Below, piece after piece: positions 36,660-47,229 of a stretch of DNA of 64,000 bases (positions are counted from its first letter, which is position 1; each line of letters opens with the position of its first letter). The stretch comes from Dolomedes plantarius. Taxonomy: Eukaryota > Arthropoda > Arachnida > Araneae > Dolomedidae. The DNA is taken from assembly GCA_907164885.2 (NCBI GenBank), contig OU015496.1, forward strand, positions 110,902,707 to 110,966,706. Direction: 5' to 3'. Below the pieces are notes generated by a model. The model searched no databases. It was not told where the DNA came from and saw nothing but the letters and a program-made list of their open reading frames with translations. The position numbers and the translations under genes were made by a program.

Positions 36660-36838
36660 GGGAGTGTTCACATAGGAGTCCGGTAGCGGAAGCGTTAAAG
36701 TATTGAAATATATTTAACCAATGACAAACCTCAAATGATTAGCAATGAAATTTTTAACGCCTATGATTGGTTTATTTCCGTCTCAGCGCCATCTTTCTTT
36801 TTACGCTTCCGCTACTGGACTTCTATGTGAACAGGCCC
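36660..36838. mobile_element. Harbinger-like MITE (GGG..TGTTCACAT family), copy 1
   Basis: Left end GGGAGTGTTCACATAGGAGT and inverted right end GGGCCTGTTCACATAGAAGT form inverted repeats of about 40 bp, continuing through CCGGTAGCGGAAGCG. TAA precedes the left end and TAT follows the right. It is 179 bp with no coding. A related copy is at 41406-41563. Confidence 0.8.
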
Positions 36839-38574
36839 TATGTAATCCTACGTTAATTACCCGCGGTAGTTTCGATAGAAGAGACTACCTGAAATATTTT
36901 TTTGCCGTTGCTGTCACAATGAGAGTTTGAGCGCGCATGCGTAAGAGCGTATTTATTTTTATAAGTATGCATATTAAATCCGTACACTTTAGTGAACAAT
37001 TTTCATTCACATTTAGGCAAATAAATATAATTATTTTTAATAATAAATATAATTAATAATAATAAATATAATTATAATTATTTAAACTTGGTACGCGATA
37101 ACATACTAAAATGAAGTAAATTCTCATGAAATAGATCAGTTCAGGTTTTAATACCATGAAATAAAGGAACCAATCTTGAATGGGGACTTTAATGGAGGCT
37201 AAAATCCCCTCACCCTCCCTGTATTTACAAACGATGTGGGTAGTTCTCCCTTTCGTCTTATTTACAAAAAAATGTACGTTAAGTGACGACCGTATTACAC
37301 TTTTTACCTCACGCAAAAATAGACTACGACCCATATCAATGTTGTCATCCTTATTTAAAGAGAAACTTAATGTGCATTTAGTGCATAAGTGTTTATAAAG
37401 TGTATGTCTATATACAGAGAGAAAGGATTCTTTTTTTTTTTCATATCTAGATAAATGTGATACATAAATAGCAGTAGGAAAAAATGGCTAGTTATATGCC
37501 ATTGGGGGAAAAAATATCAGGAAAGAAATTTACACATAGACAGAATAAAGATCACGTTGCAGGTCCATAAGTTTCTTATGCTTTCGAAATACCAGGAACT
37601 GGTCTGAACCAGATTGAATCGATGCGTTCCAGTCGTCACTGGATGAGTTTCTGAGAAATGAAGACAAAAAAAAATCCCCTGCTATGGCATCTTGCAAACG
37701 TATTTCCAAAACAGATTCCAAGAAATGTTTTGATAGAAGAGTTCGGCTTCGTAAATAACCTCAACAGAAAATTAGGACGTGGTACAGTTCCATATGATTC
37801 ATTTGTTTCTTCCATATAATGATGAGAATGAAATAATTATAAGAATTGTTTTACAAGAATATTCCGTTCTAATTTTTGCCCCACATTCTTCCTTGAGAAT
37901 TTTCAATATAAAAGAACTTGTATCTTTAATTAAAATAAGGAAGATTAATTTAAACAAACCAAAAAAATGAGACTGTTTAAAGAATGAGTGTTAAATTGCA
38001 TAGGAATAATAATAAAAAAAATTTTCCATAGTTTCTAGTTAATATCATTTAGAACGTTTCTTTTGTTCAGAAATGGTGTCAGCCTTAGTCATGAGGTAGT
38101 TTTATTCTGATTAGAAAATTTTCAGCAATTTTTGTTAAAAGTTTTGATAGAAAAGAAAAACGTTTTTAATTCGCGCTAATAAAACTCTACCAAATTAAAA
38201 CTATTTTTTTCTTTATTAATCTTGGAAAGTAAACTCAGTGGTAACAAGAAGGAAAAATTCATAAATTACAGAGTTATTAAGCTTCTTTTGATGATGAAAG
38301 CATTGTAATTATAAAGCATTCTATGGTATTAAAATCTTCTAGACTTTGGAGGTATTTTTTGTTCGTTTGCAATTTAAGAACAAATCTGATTTTTTTTTCA
38401 GTGGAACATTAGAAAAAAAAACCAATTTTTTGATAAACACTGATACACAGAAATATCTCGTAAAGCTATCGAGAATTCTCGTTTAAGCGGAAATGCTGTT
38501 CAGGAGCAGCGGACCTCTCGCCCTGATATCTTATTATTCTCCGTCTCATTTGAAAAGTTTTTTTCCCTCGGACT
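36839..38574. other. AT-rich sequence, nothing recognised
   Basis: An AATAATTATAAT-type simple repeat is at about 37023-37083. No gene or TE end is supported. Confidence 0.45.
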
Positions 38575-38890
38575 TTATCCCAGTACCACCTGTTGATTTG
38601 ATAAACGTGCTATACGGACACAAACTTGTTGCACTGTTCTCTACCCGACGTTAAGAAGCCGGAGAAGTGGAAACTCTCCCCAGTTAGAACCGGCCCAATT
38701 TTGTTTGGGCGTTAATGTGATCTAATCAATTCCTTCGATTACGCTTTAGTAGCGCAAAATTAACGACTAATAAATAAAATTGTATTGCTGATCACAAGCA
38801 CTTTGTAACGACACCCCTTAAGTGGCGAGGTTCGAACGTGCGCCTCCAAACCTCGAGAACGCTGTTCTACCAATTGAACAACGTCAGAGA
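38575..38890 (-). mobile_element. SINE-like element with tRNA-like head
   Basis: On the minus strand the head (38818-38890) has a D-arm-like GTTCAATTGGTAGAACA and a T-loop/B-box phrase ACGTTCGAACCTCG. The anticodon and T stems do not pair properly, so this is not a functional tRNA. A body of about 240 bp follows, with a GC-rich hairpin-prone segment (GGGGAGAGTTTCCACTTCTC). The 3' boundary is approximate. It differs from SINE families A and B. Confidence 0.6.
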
Positions 38891-39029
38891 TACAAGAGTA
38901 TTTTTCCAAAGACTCTCCTTCGCAATTTTAATAGGGGATATTAACATTCTCCAGTTCTAACTCGTTTCGGAACGATTACTTGCAATCTACCTAACATTTT
39001 CATTTCTTCAGTAGCTCCGAATATTGCAT

Positions 39030-39385
39030 TAGCAACAACAAGTTGTTGTTGCTAATGCGGAGGCACCAGTTCGAGGACATTCGCACTATAAACCGTGGTA
39101 ATTTATTTTTTTTTTTTATCTGGGAGAACATGTAGGTGATACAACATTGTTGCCTGGTGCCACCTCAATTTTAACCAAGCAACCCCAAGTGCGACATCTG
39201 GAAGGCTCTTGCTTCCCTCCACCCCCTTACAACATGGAAGAACTTCCGACCTACGGATTTAACGAGCTTATACCGGGAGTACACACGAAAGCTTTCGATG
39301 CACTTGTTGGTATCCAAACTGAGCTCCCTCTTCACGAATTCCAACGCCCTAACCACTCAGCTGCCTCCGGCGAACACTGAAGTAT
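39030..39385 (-). mobile_element. Long or composite tRNA-derived SINE
   Basis: The minus-strand head has GCAGCTGAGTGGTTAGGGCG and TTGGAATTCG near 39340-39370. The distal part (39030-39130) matches the family A body and terminus (CAACAATGTTGTATCACC, GCGAATGTCCTCGAACTGGT). The middle (39140-39320) is not in other family A copies. It may be a chimera of two SINEs or a longer subfamily. ORFs on both strands are shadows. Confidence 0.65.
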
Positions 39386-39531
39386 GCCAAAATGAAAGAG
39401 AAAGGATAGTGAAAGAGGAAAAACCAGAGGACGAAGAACACCTCTGCAATCGAGGTCCCATTGCTAACGGCACTTAACTTCCTGTACTCTGAAGTGAGGA
39501 GATTTGGTAGGGGGGGGGGGGGGGAGAATTT

Positions 39532-39948
39532 TTAAGGCTGATGTGTGTCCCATTGGATTCGCTCACCTCAATGTTAACCTACGGAGAAAATGTATCTACT
39601 ATTTACAGCTACATATGCAGATAATCCAATAAAAATGGTATTTCCAGATAGCCTGCACTTTTCTGCACCTTGCGATGGAGTTCATTTTATAAATTTCATT
39701 CACCAAAGAAATTGATGAGCGTTTAAAACATACTATAACCTGATTTTTTCTAAGAATAATTTAAATTTAAAAATATTTGCATTTTATTTTAATGAAAAAT
39801 GTCCCAATGTCAAATTTCTTTCTCTATTACGGAGTACAATTTAAAAAAAAAATCTTTAGATCCAAGTCTGCAATCCTTGGACATATTTTCTCCATGGGTT
39901 AACAATGAGGTGAGCGAATCCAATAGGGTTAGTATACAACAGCCTTAA
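39532..39948. mobile_element. TTAA-flanked MITE, copy 4 (simplest full-length copy)
   Basis: TTAA at 39532-39535 and 39945-39948. The left end GGCTGATGTGTGTCCCATTG and inverted right end GGCTGTTGTATACTAACCCT begin inverted repeats that continue to near GGAGAAAATGT, about 70 bp. It is 417 bp, non-coding and without nested insertions. A G14-type run (39511-39524) lies just upstream. Confidence 0.9.
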
Positions 39949-40546
39949 GTGTTTTCAGTGTGCGGTTAATAGAAAGAGTTTCTTGGGCTTGATATAAAGT
40001 ATACCTTATTTATATCTCAGATTGGGTTATCAAATGAAGTATGCTTTATATGTTTTATGCCAAAGAAAGCCCCAGGATGTATTGTTTTCTCGTCGTTTAT
40101 TTGACAGAACTACGTACGATATTTTTTGCCTCGAGGGTGTTAAAATCTCACAAGCCAACCGAGCTAAGCCCCCCCCCCCCCCAAAGCAACCTTTGCCGAG
40201 GAGTGTGGTGGTAAACTACATGGAGAAATGTACTCTATGGCTACACAAACTTATTACCGTTGATTCGAAAGGAAGAAGGCGGTGAAAGACATTTGATACC
40301 ACATCCCCTCTCATCATAAGTAACAGTCTCATCATAAGTCCGTACTCCATTGCATTTATTAGGAATGTCTGGAACCATCGAATTTAATAGAGTAAATAGG
40401 GCAACCATACTCAACCTTTTTTCTTTTTCTCTCGGGCTACATTCATATGTTTGCTACGTTACTCGGGCCGCAACATAGTACTCTATACCGAAATATTATA
40501 TTATAATATAAAAGATAAAAGTCAAAACTTAAATGTATTCAAACGT

Positions 40547-40775
40547 TTACTTAAAAAATGAGTGTGAATTTTTATGTTGAGACAAACTTTTGACTATTTT
40601 AGACCAATCAGGTTTATACTTTCTACGTGCTACTCTCAATACGTCATCAAGGGGAGAATCAGTAAGTCGATTTCTATATGCGTTCCTCACATATTTCATT
40701 TTGAAATTGGGTAATTCCCAAAGATACTGTAAGGACTTTGCTTTAAATAAACAACTGTCAGCCTTTTTGTATTTA
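40547..40775 (-). pseudogene. hAT transposase C-terminal fragment
   Basis: Read on the minus strand: KKADSCLFKAKSLQYLWELP, then NFKMKYVRNAYRNRLTDSPL, then DDVLRVARRKYKPDWSKI, with a stop at 40547-40549. A short L-T-D-x-x-L-D-D-V-L-R-V-A block near the C-terminus is typical of the hAT group related to ZBED/SCAND3-like proteins. The catalytic core and the BED zinc finger are not present in this frame. Confidence 0.68.
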
Positions 40776-40889
40776 ATGTTTTAATTGCATTTCTCGACTA
40801 AATGCAGGCCATTTACAATATATATAAAAAAATAAATTCGTGGGCTCACAACATCGACGAGGAACGTCAGACTTGAGTTGCCGCTGCGC

Positions 40890-41204
40890 TCATTCAAGTC
40901 TTTCTAGGCCCGGCAATATCTCCTTGTCACCGGCTCCAGCGTCACTCTGACTAACTTCGCCTCTGAATCTTTGAATCTCAAGCAACGAATCCGCGTTCGG
41001 CGGCTTTATATACCATTGTTGAACGTTCTCGAAATGTCTGGAAAAAGCCGCCTTTCTATATTCAGTTATTGTTCCCAGACGACTAGGCGCCTCTGGTCGG
41101 CAACTTCCCTTTTTTGTAGCTGACGAACTGTTCTGTGAGCTGTCGGTAGCACTTCCGGCCATTATGTCGCCAGCGGACTGTCTGTCTACAGCCGTCCAAA
41201 TCAA
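40890..41204 (-). other. GC-richer open frame of 104 codons, unknown
   Basis: This frame lies within the hAT element. It is serine/alanine-rich at the start (MAGSATDSSQNSSSATKKGS) and has an RLGTITEYRKAAFSRHFENV segment. It is more GC-rich than its surroundings. It may be the damaged N-terminal part of the hAT transposase or captured host sequence. I do not recognise a domain. Confidence 0.35.
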
Positions 41205-41405
41205 TTATGTGCACAAACCGCCGTTGGTTGGTCTTCCCGCAATTTCCCCACACGAAATATTCGCCATTGTACGGGAGTCGTTACAATACGTTGATGCGAA
41301 CAACGTGAGCAGCGGGTGGGTCATTTTTGTACAGTTTTTTTTCTTTTTCAGGCACATATTTCCAAAATCATGTTTACGAAAGCAACTGGCTGATAATGAG
41401 TGTAA

Positions 41406-41563
41406 GGGCCTGTTCACATAGAATCCGTCAGCGTTACTCGTATTGACATATTTTAAGCCAATCACAGAACTTAGCAATTTCGTGGCTAATCGTTTGGAGG
41501 TTTGCGATTGGTTAAAATTATTTCAACGTGAATAACGCTGACGGATTCTATGTGAACAGGCCC
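41406..41563. mobile_element. Harbinger-like MITE (GGG..TGTTCACAT family), copy 2
   Basis: Left end GGGCCTGTTCACATAGAATC and the inverted right end are the same for more than 30 bp (through CGTCAGCGTTA). It is 158 bp and non-coding. TAA precedes the left end; the right flank has diverged. It is nested in the hAT at 40402-41618. Confidence 0.85.
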
Positions 41564-41880
41564 TGGGTATCACGGGCAGCACATAAAAACTTGGTGGACA
41601 GTAGTTTGAGTATCCCTGCAATAGCGTTACAAAATAAATATACCTTCATAACGTCAGAAAATAAATAACTGTAAGTTTGCAGTTAGCCACGAAACGGAAA
41701 TCATAAATTATTGGTAAATATTTGCTGAACAACATTGTGCTCATTAAAAGTTTTCCGTTAAAGAAACTGAAATTCATTTTAAGTGAATGGAAGAAATTCA
41801 TTTATTCATGTAGGCGTTTTCTAATGGACACTAACAAAAGTTTTTAAGTCGGTAGCGTCGTATTTGAATTTAAATAAAAG

Positions 41881-41940
41881 TGACTTGGCTTCTTGACGTA
41901 ATGGTTAACCTATATTTCTGGGTTCGAGTATCGAATCAGA
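41881..41940 (+). mobile_element. Possible SINE head fragment (tRNA-like)
   Basis: CTTCTTGACGTAATGGTTAA followed by GGGTTCGAGTATC looks like an A box and B box about 30 bp apart. No SINE body is recognised downstream. Confidence 0.4.
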
Positions 41941-43990
41941 CCAGCCCTTTTAAGGAGAAGAGAAAAAGCGAGAGAGAGTGATCCTTATAAAAGTTCCCAA
42001 ACAAATAAATATTATTTCTATAAGGTAGAGGCTATTCATCGAAGTAGAAGGTTGAAAATTTAAAAGAAAAGCCTACATTTGATAAATGAGAGAAAGTGGA
42101 CGGTGAGGCCGTTATAATGTCTATAAAAGAACTCTATGAAATTATAAAATACGTCATCGCGCGATGATATGTTTATAATCTCGTGTGATTAATGTCGATT
42201 ATACGTTGATTTGTTATAGCTAATAATTTCTAAGATCTTCTTAAACAAATACTTTGACTTTTATAATTTGATGTTTGATATTTTTACTTCTTAAAATTTA
42301 ATTTTAGTTACTACTTCGCTGAATTCTAAACTTCTTGGAACTTTAAAGAAAATTCTTTCTTTCTCTGTTCTGGTGAACGGCGTTTCTCTCTTAACAGAAA
42401 TATAAAAACTTTAGGGTAGTATATAGAAGAATGATGCATGTTTGAAACTATTTCCCGGAACTTAAATTCGCAATCCGTTCACTCCGTTTTTCCGAATTCA
42501 AGAGAACCACTTTTTAAAAGAAACCTCAATACCTTCTTTAACGTCACCATTTTTATAACAGATCATTTTATAATTTTATCTAAAGTAATAGATTTCATGT
42601 TATCAATGCCAGATGTCTTTTAGGAAAGTACTGAAAAGGGAGAACACGTGCATGTAAAACTGTAATCATGTATTTAAACCTTGAAAACGAAAGCGCCTTC
42701 CAACGCTTCCAAAATAGCGATGTAAAATGGGTATGCGAATACGATGTGAATTTTTTTTATTATTATCTTGTTTTTTGCGAACATTTAAGAAAAATGGTGC
42801 TTACATGCGCAGAAATGATACGCAGACATCTTCAAGGTATTGCAATATTGTGATATTTTTTTTCACAATCTATTTGTTCGTGCAGTCTAAACACAAGTGT
42901 CCCTGTAATAGATTGCAATTAAAATAAACCATTCTGTTAAGCAGATCGTCGAGACCCGATGTATAAGTGTCTCGTAGCGTTAATCATGAATGGAGAAATG
43001 GCTCGTATTTACATCTAGTTTAATATGAGCTATATACAGCAATCATAATATTCAGTAAGTTGTTCCGTAGAACCCTCGTAACATAGCTTAGAGAAAGCGG
43101 GAACATCACACAGTCCAATCGAGACTCAGTCTCTTTATTTTCCCTCTCTCAGTACGTTAACACATGATCAACACTCAGTCTATTCTCCTCTCCACATCGC
43201 GCTGTCTCGGTCCTATCTCCCCTTCCTTGGAAAATTCTCGTACGTTCTACCGCACCAAGTGTAGTATTCTTCACGCTTACCGGGAGTCACTTTTTCAATC
43301 CTTTATCGGCAGTCCCTTTTCACAGTCTTTTGTCGGCCGTGTCAGCTAGGTTCTCCCATTCTTACTTCGTCTCCCTTCCTTCCCTAACGGTCTTTTACTT
43401 AACTATTCTAAATAATGTGTCTGTTTCACTTAGCAGTGATCATTTTAAAAGGCTCATTCAAACCTCGACACCTGTGTGGGCTCCATTGAGTTTATTAATG
43501 ATCCTGTCGATCAAACTTAACTTAGTCCATCTGTCCTAATTAAGAATGCCAAGCGCGAGTCTGAGATATTCTATTACATAAAAGCTATTACTGTCTACAT
43601 AAAATAAAAAATAAATACAATATATTTTACATGCATTTCTGTATTCTCTATTCTACATTCATCACATTGATTTCAGCTGTGATCTTATTGATTTGTAAGT
43701 TACAGATATGAAATTGTTTCGCATGTAGATTCAGGCCATATCCTTCAATGTACGGGAAAAATACTAGGCACGGTGGTAGAGAGTGCTTATTTAATATAGT
43801 CCACGCATTTATTAAGACCCTGATATAATCCTTTGAATTCGAATAGATATACCAGTCTCGACAGAGAAATATGAATTAAAATTAATATTAATAAATTTAA
43901 TGAGACCTCGCATGTGATGATTCAATCCTAAATCAAGGGGCCCTTTCATTGCTTAAAAAAATCATCGCCATGATCCATGAAATAATAGCA
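41941..43990. other. No gene; one pyrimidine-rich, GC-richer block
   Basis: From about 43060 to 43560 the sequence is pyrimidine-rich and less AT-rich, beginning TGTTCCGTAGAACCC and ending near ATTACA at 43577. That could be a decayed solo LTR, but no matching target duplication or internal region is visible. The rest is AT-rich. Confidence 0.4.
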
Positions 43991-44000
43991 TATTGCAGTA

Positions 44001-44621
44001 TTGGTTGGTTGGTTGGTTCGTTGGGGTTTAATGGAGCAAGGTCCATAAAGGACAAGCTGAGCCAAACACATGATAAAGCCCAAAGAAACACATAAGTAAA
44101 AAAATATTTATATATACAGAAGACACATAAGGTGGCATTTTTAGATCATAAAATATTAAAAAGATTATAAAAATATATACATATGAAAAACAGTGATACA
44201 ACCTACTAAAATATGGAATAAAACCATATCATGAAACGATAAATATACGATGATAAAAAGAATCATGAGCAAAACTGGAGCAAGGTTATAAATGAGACAA
44301 AAGTTATATAGATATTATATCAGAAGATAAAACCCTGTGCTTTTCAAAAAGTGGAAAAGAGCAGGGTGGGGTGTTTCACCCAGAAGATCGTTCATTGTTA
44401 TTGAGGTGGAGCCAAAAAATTTCAGATAAAAATTAGTGAGACCAGCACAGTCCGTTAAAATGTATTTGATGGTGAGGTTGCAGTTACAATGAAAGCAAAT
44501 AGGGGAGCTTTCTCCCTCTAGCAGATGTTTGTGGCTGACTCTAGTGTGTCCAATTCTCAGGCGCGTGATTACAACGTCAAATTTCCTAGGATACAAAGGA
44601 AACCAGACAGAGATGGTGGTA
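44001..44621 (-). mobile_element. LINE, 5'-truncated, with 13-bp target duplication
   Basis: The minus strand runs from an ORF2 C-terminus (44315-44629) through a 3' UTR to a tail of AACCAACCAACCAA repeats at 44001. Flanks TATTGCAGTATTG (43991-44003) and TATTGCACTATTG (44622-44634) match at 12 of 13 positions. A related, uninterrupted site is found at 46339, in the duplicated segment. This is a classic dead-on-arrival insertion. Confidence 0.82.
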
Positions 44622-44629
44622 TATTGCAC
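44315..44629 (-). pseudogene. LINE ORF2 C-terminal fragment
   Basis: It reads RKFDVVITRLRIGHTRVSHK, a Cys/His knuckle SSPICFHCNCNLTIKYIL (C-x2-C, then TDC), and a C-terminal tail GETPHPALFHFLKSTGFYLL. This matches the region downstream of RNase H in I-like/Jockey-like LINEs. The frame is open to its stop, so this short copy looks younger than the one at 24.2 kb. The first residues (about MQYTT) read into host flank. Confidence 0.78.
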
Positions 44630-44860
44630 TATTGCATTTTAGTATATTCGATAAAAGTTTCTCATATGATGCCAAAACTTCTAAAATTACATGATTTATG
44701 TTAAAATTATGAAATATCTAAATTTAAACGTTTTAAATATATCTATGCATTTGTTTATATATGAAGTTCTTTTATGGCATGATATCGCTCTCATTATCTT
44801 AATTTTTAAATATCGAAACATAAATATGCCTTTTATAAAAATGCCTTTTAACAAATTCGC
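44622..44860. repeat. Segmental duplication, copy A (LINE-adjacent)
   Basis: Starts at the LINE 5' flank (TATTGCACTATTGCATT) and contains ATGATGCCAAAACTTCTAAA and AATTATGAAATATCTAAATT. It is repeated in direct orientation at 46339-46545, with several small indels. Confidence 0.85.
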
Positions 44861-45402
44861 ATCAGGTCTCTTTGTCCATGAGAAATTTTTTGCCGGACAA
44901 TGACCGATTGGCAAGAGCGTTGGCCTTCGGTACCAGAGTGTTAATGTGATGACCGTTAATTCGATAAGAGGTAGTGCATTGCGTTAAATAAAATAGAACA
45001 AGAATTTACTCACCACACACCTACCGATTAAAAGATACATTTATTTCTTAAGGAACAAGAGAGAACGAATTGAACAATACACTAGCATCACATCTTCGTC
45101 TAAAGGGCTGGAAAATATTTCGATTTAACAATCTCATAGCATCTGCGGCAATATTATGTTTCTTTTCATACACACGGACGTCTGTCTTCCACCTGAGAAA
45201 GGTATTCACTCGTAGAGAATATATATTTTCTTCTAATCAGTTTTTAGAAGATTATTTAAGCCACGTGGTTCAAAAACATTTTCTTCTTCAGCTAATGGAT
45301 GATCAACTCACTCGCCAGAAACTGCACGACGACTGACTCACACAAAGTTCTAGAAACGGAAATTCAAAAATTGCCGTTCCTTTTTTATTTGAAGCCATCT
45401 CT

Positions 45403-45637
45403 CAGGGGCGACTCTAGTCCCGAGTTTGGGGGAGGGGGGGTGGTGTCAACGTCGGCTCTTAGGATTATATATATATATATATATATAAGAAATAAACATC
45501 GTCTCATTAATTTAAACTCATTTAGTATTAGGTCTACGATTATATAATTTTAGGCTATGAAAAATAATACGCCGGGCATTTTTGGGAGGGGCAATTGTCC
45601 CTACAGCCCCCCCCCCCCCCCTTTGGAGCCGCCAATG
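45403..45637. mobile_element. Short hAT MITE with perfect 8-bp duplication
   Basis: CCATCTCT lies on both sides (45395-45402, 45638-45645). The left end CAGGGGCGACTCTAG and inverted right end CATTGGCGGCTCCAAAG are imperfect inverted repeats. It includes a TA array (about 45466-45486) and a C15-type run near the right end. No coding. Confidence 0.8.
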
Positions 45638-45739
45638 CCATCTCTACAAATATAAACTTTTGAAGCAGGCGAAGGTCAGTGCGCGCGCATTCATTGAAGC
45701 ACCGCTGGGAATCTAAGAGCGACGATTTTCCTATTGTGA

Positions 45740-45898
45740 GAGCCTAGAATTCGATGTTTTCATAACGCAGAGTCTGTGGGTTCGAATCTCGCTATTGGGC
45801 ATGGATGTTTGTAGCCGTTCGGAATCGGCTTTAAGCAGTAGTTCTCAGTCTAATTAGCCCTCGCGTAGCAAAAAATGACTGTATAGCTCTCAACCAAC
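45740..45898 (+). mobile_element. tRNA-derived SINE, family B
   Basis: B-box-like GGGTTCGAATCTC at about 45778, then GGCATGGATGTTTGTAGCCG, TTCGGAATCGGCTTTAAGC, GTCTAATTAGCCCTCGCGTA, GCAAAAAATGACTG, and tail CTCAACCAACCC. It matches the reversed copy at 20868-21066. The A-box region is diverged. Confidence 0.72.
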
Positions 45899-46338
45899 CC
45901 ATGAGATATTTTAAGATGCTGTTCATTATTTTTATTTACTTCTAACTTTTACCACACTAGCAATACTGCTAACATATGTGAGATAATAGTTGGCCGCTTT
46001 TTTTTAGGGGGAAAGGGGTCAGAGATCTGAATTAGGACTCAAACTCCTAGATGACGCATTTGTTAAGACTGTGTTTGCTGCCAACAGTGGATTGAAGGGT
46101 TAAAATGATTAAATGCGATAAAAATGTTAAAAAAATGGATGAATATTCAACCTTAAATGGTCCAAACCATTCATGTCCCAATATTTCTATATTTTTTTAA
46201 AGTTCCGCTTTCACTATGATAAAGCAGAAGAACAATCCCGTCCCGCCCTCGATTAATTCCCTATAAGAAAGAAAGATATAAAAAATAGTTCCGCGAACTG
46301 GCGAAATGAAACTGGATAATTAACAGAAAAAAATAGTA

Positions 46339-46545
46339 TATTGCACTAAAGTTTCGCAAATGATGCCAACACTTCTAAAATTACAGGATTTATGTTAAAA
46401 TTATGAAATATCTAAATTTAAACGTTTTAAATATATTTATTTGTTTACATATGTAGTTCCTTTATGACATGATATCTCTATCATTATCTTCATTTTTAAA
46501 TATCGAAACTTTTGTAAAAATGCCCTTTTACAAAATACTCTCTAC
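46339..46545. repeat. Segmental duplication, copy B (empty LINE site)
   Basis: Direct-oriented partner of 44622-44860. At its left edge TAGTATATTGCACTAAAG corresponds to the LINE insertion point in copy A but has no LINE. The similarity does not extend clearly further left. Confidence 0.82.
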
Positions 46546-47071
46546 TATACTACCCAGAAAGATAACTTTGATAAGCATACTTTTTTTTTTTCTTAAGAGC
46601 AAGAAATATTATATTCTTAAAAATATCAAAATATGTATGTCAAATAAATATGTATAAAAAGGTCGAAAAAAATGTAATACTCTTGTATTTTCCCCAAAAA
46701 ATTATTTGTCATTTAAAATGATTTAAAGCCAGAAATTGCAACCACTCCACGATTTTACCAAGCTTTCAAAATATAGCTACGAGGGGTTGAACTGGGTTTA
46801 ATAAGCTATGCGTTTGATAGTATAGTCAAACCTGTTTTTGTGCGTTCTTTATTATGCGATTTTTTTTTATGTGCGATTTTTTTATGCGGTTTATGCATAT
46901 GCATCGAAATAAATTGAAATTATATATTTAAAATCATTTATTTGAAATTGCAAAAAGAGATTCGATTGTGTATATCTGGCTATCGCGACATTTACAAGCA
47001 GCTGATCAAACGATCGTCGTCGCAAAAACTTATCACCGGCTACATGGTAACAAAAAATAAATCAACTCTAA
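46546..47071. other. AT-rich sequence, nothing recognised
   Basis: No gene or TE terminus seen. Confidence 0.4.
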
Positions 47072-47229
47072 GCCCGTCTGCACACGGAGCAACTCAAAAG
47101 AAACTGATAACTGACTCAAATCACAAACCAGTCCGTGATGAGTCGCAACCTATGTAATTGAATGGAGCCACACACACGGCGCAACTGGTTACAAACCCGT
47201 CGGACGGGTTTGTAACCAGTTGCGCCGTG
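47072..47229. mobile_element. MITE-like element ending in a perfect 55-bp palindrome
   Basis: The left edge has GTCTGCACACGGAGCAACT. The right part ends with CAGTTGCGCCGTG, partly the inverse of the left. Inside, 47175-47229 is a perfect palindrome. The element may be a MITE whose right end has been duplicated in inverted orientation. Superfamily unknown. Confidence 0.6.
47175..47229. repeat. Perfect palindrome, 27-bp arms with 1-nt centre
   Basis: The left arm begins CACGGCGCAACTGG and ends ACCCGTC (47175-47201). The centre is G (47202), and the right arm (47203-47229) is its exact reverse complement. It is GC-rich in an AT-rich context and would form a stable hairpin or cruciform. Confidence 0.97.

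Larger units (their letters stand above)
40402..41618 (-). mobile_element. hAT transposon remnant with transposase C-terminus
   Basis: The left end CAACCATACTCAACCTTTTT and inverted right end CAGGGATACTCAAACTACTG are imperfect hAT-type termini. Flanks AAATAGGG (40394-40401) and CAATAGCG (41619-41626) match at six of eight positions, consistent with an eroded 8-bp duplication. It encodes a C-terminal transposase fragment on the minus strand and has a 158-bp Harbinger-like MITE inserted at 41406. Confidence 0.72.

Noticed and set aside
38818..38890. A tRNA gene on the minus strand
   Set aside because: The D-arm and T-loop look tRNA-like, but the anticodon and T stems do not pair, and a SINE-like body follows. 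It is called as a SINE head instead.
43060..43577. A solo LTR (TGTTCC...ATTACA)
   Set aside because: No matching short target duplication, no second copy in the window and no primer-binding site or internal coding. Only noted as a pyrimidine-rich block.
45070..45336. An 88-codon plus-strand ORF as a gene
   Set aside because: No recognisable domain, no splice structure and no conservation cue. It is best treated as chance.
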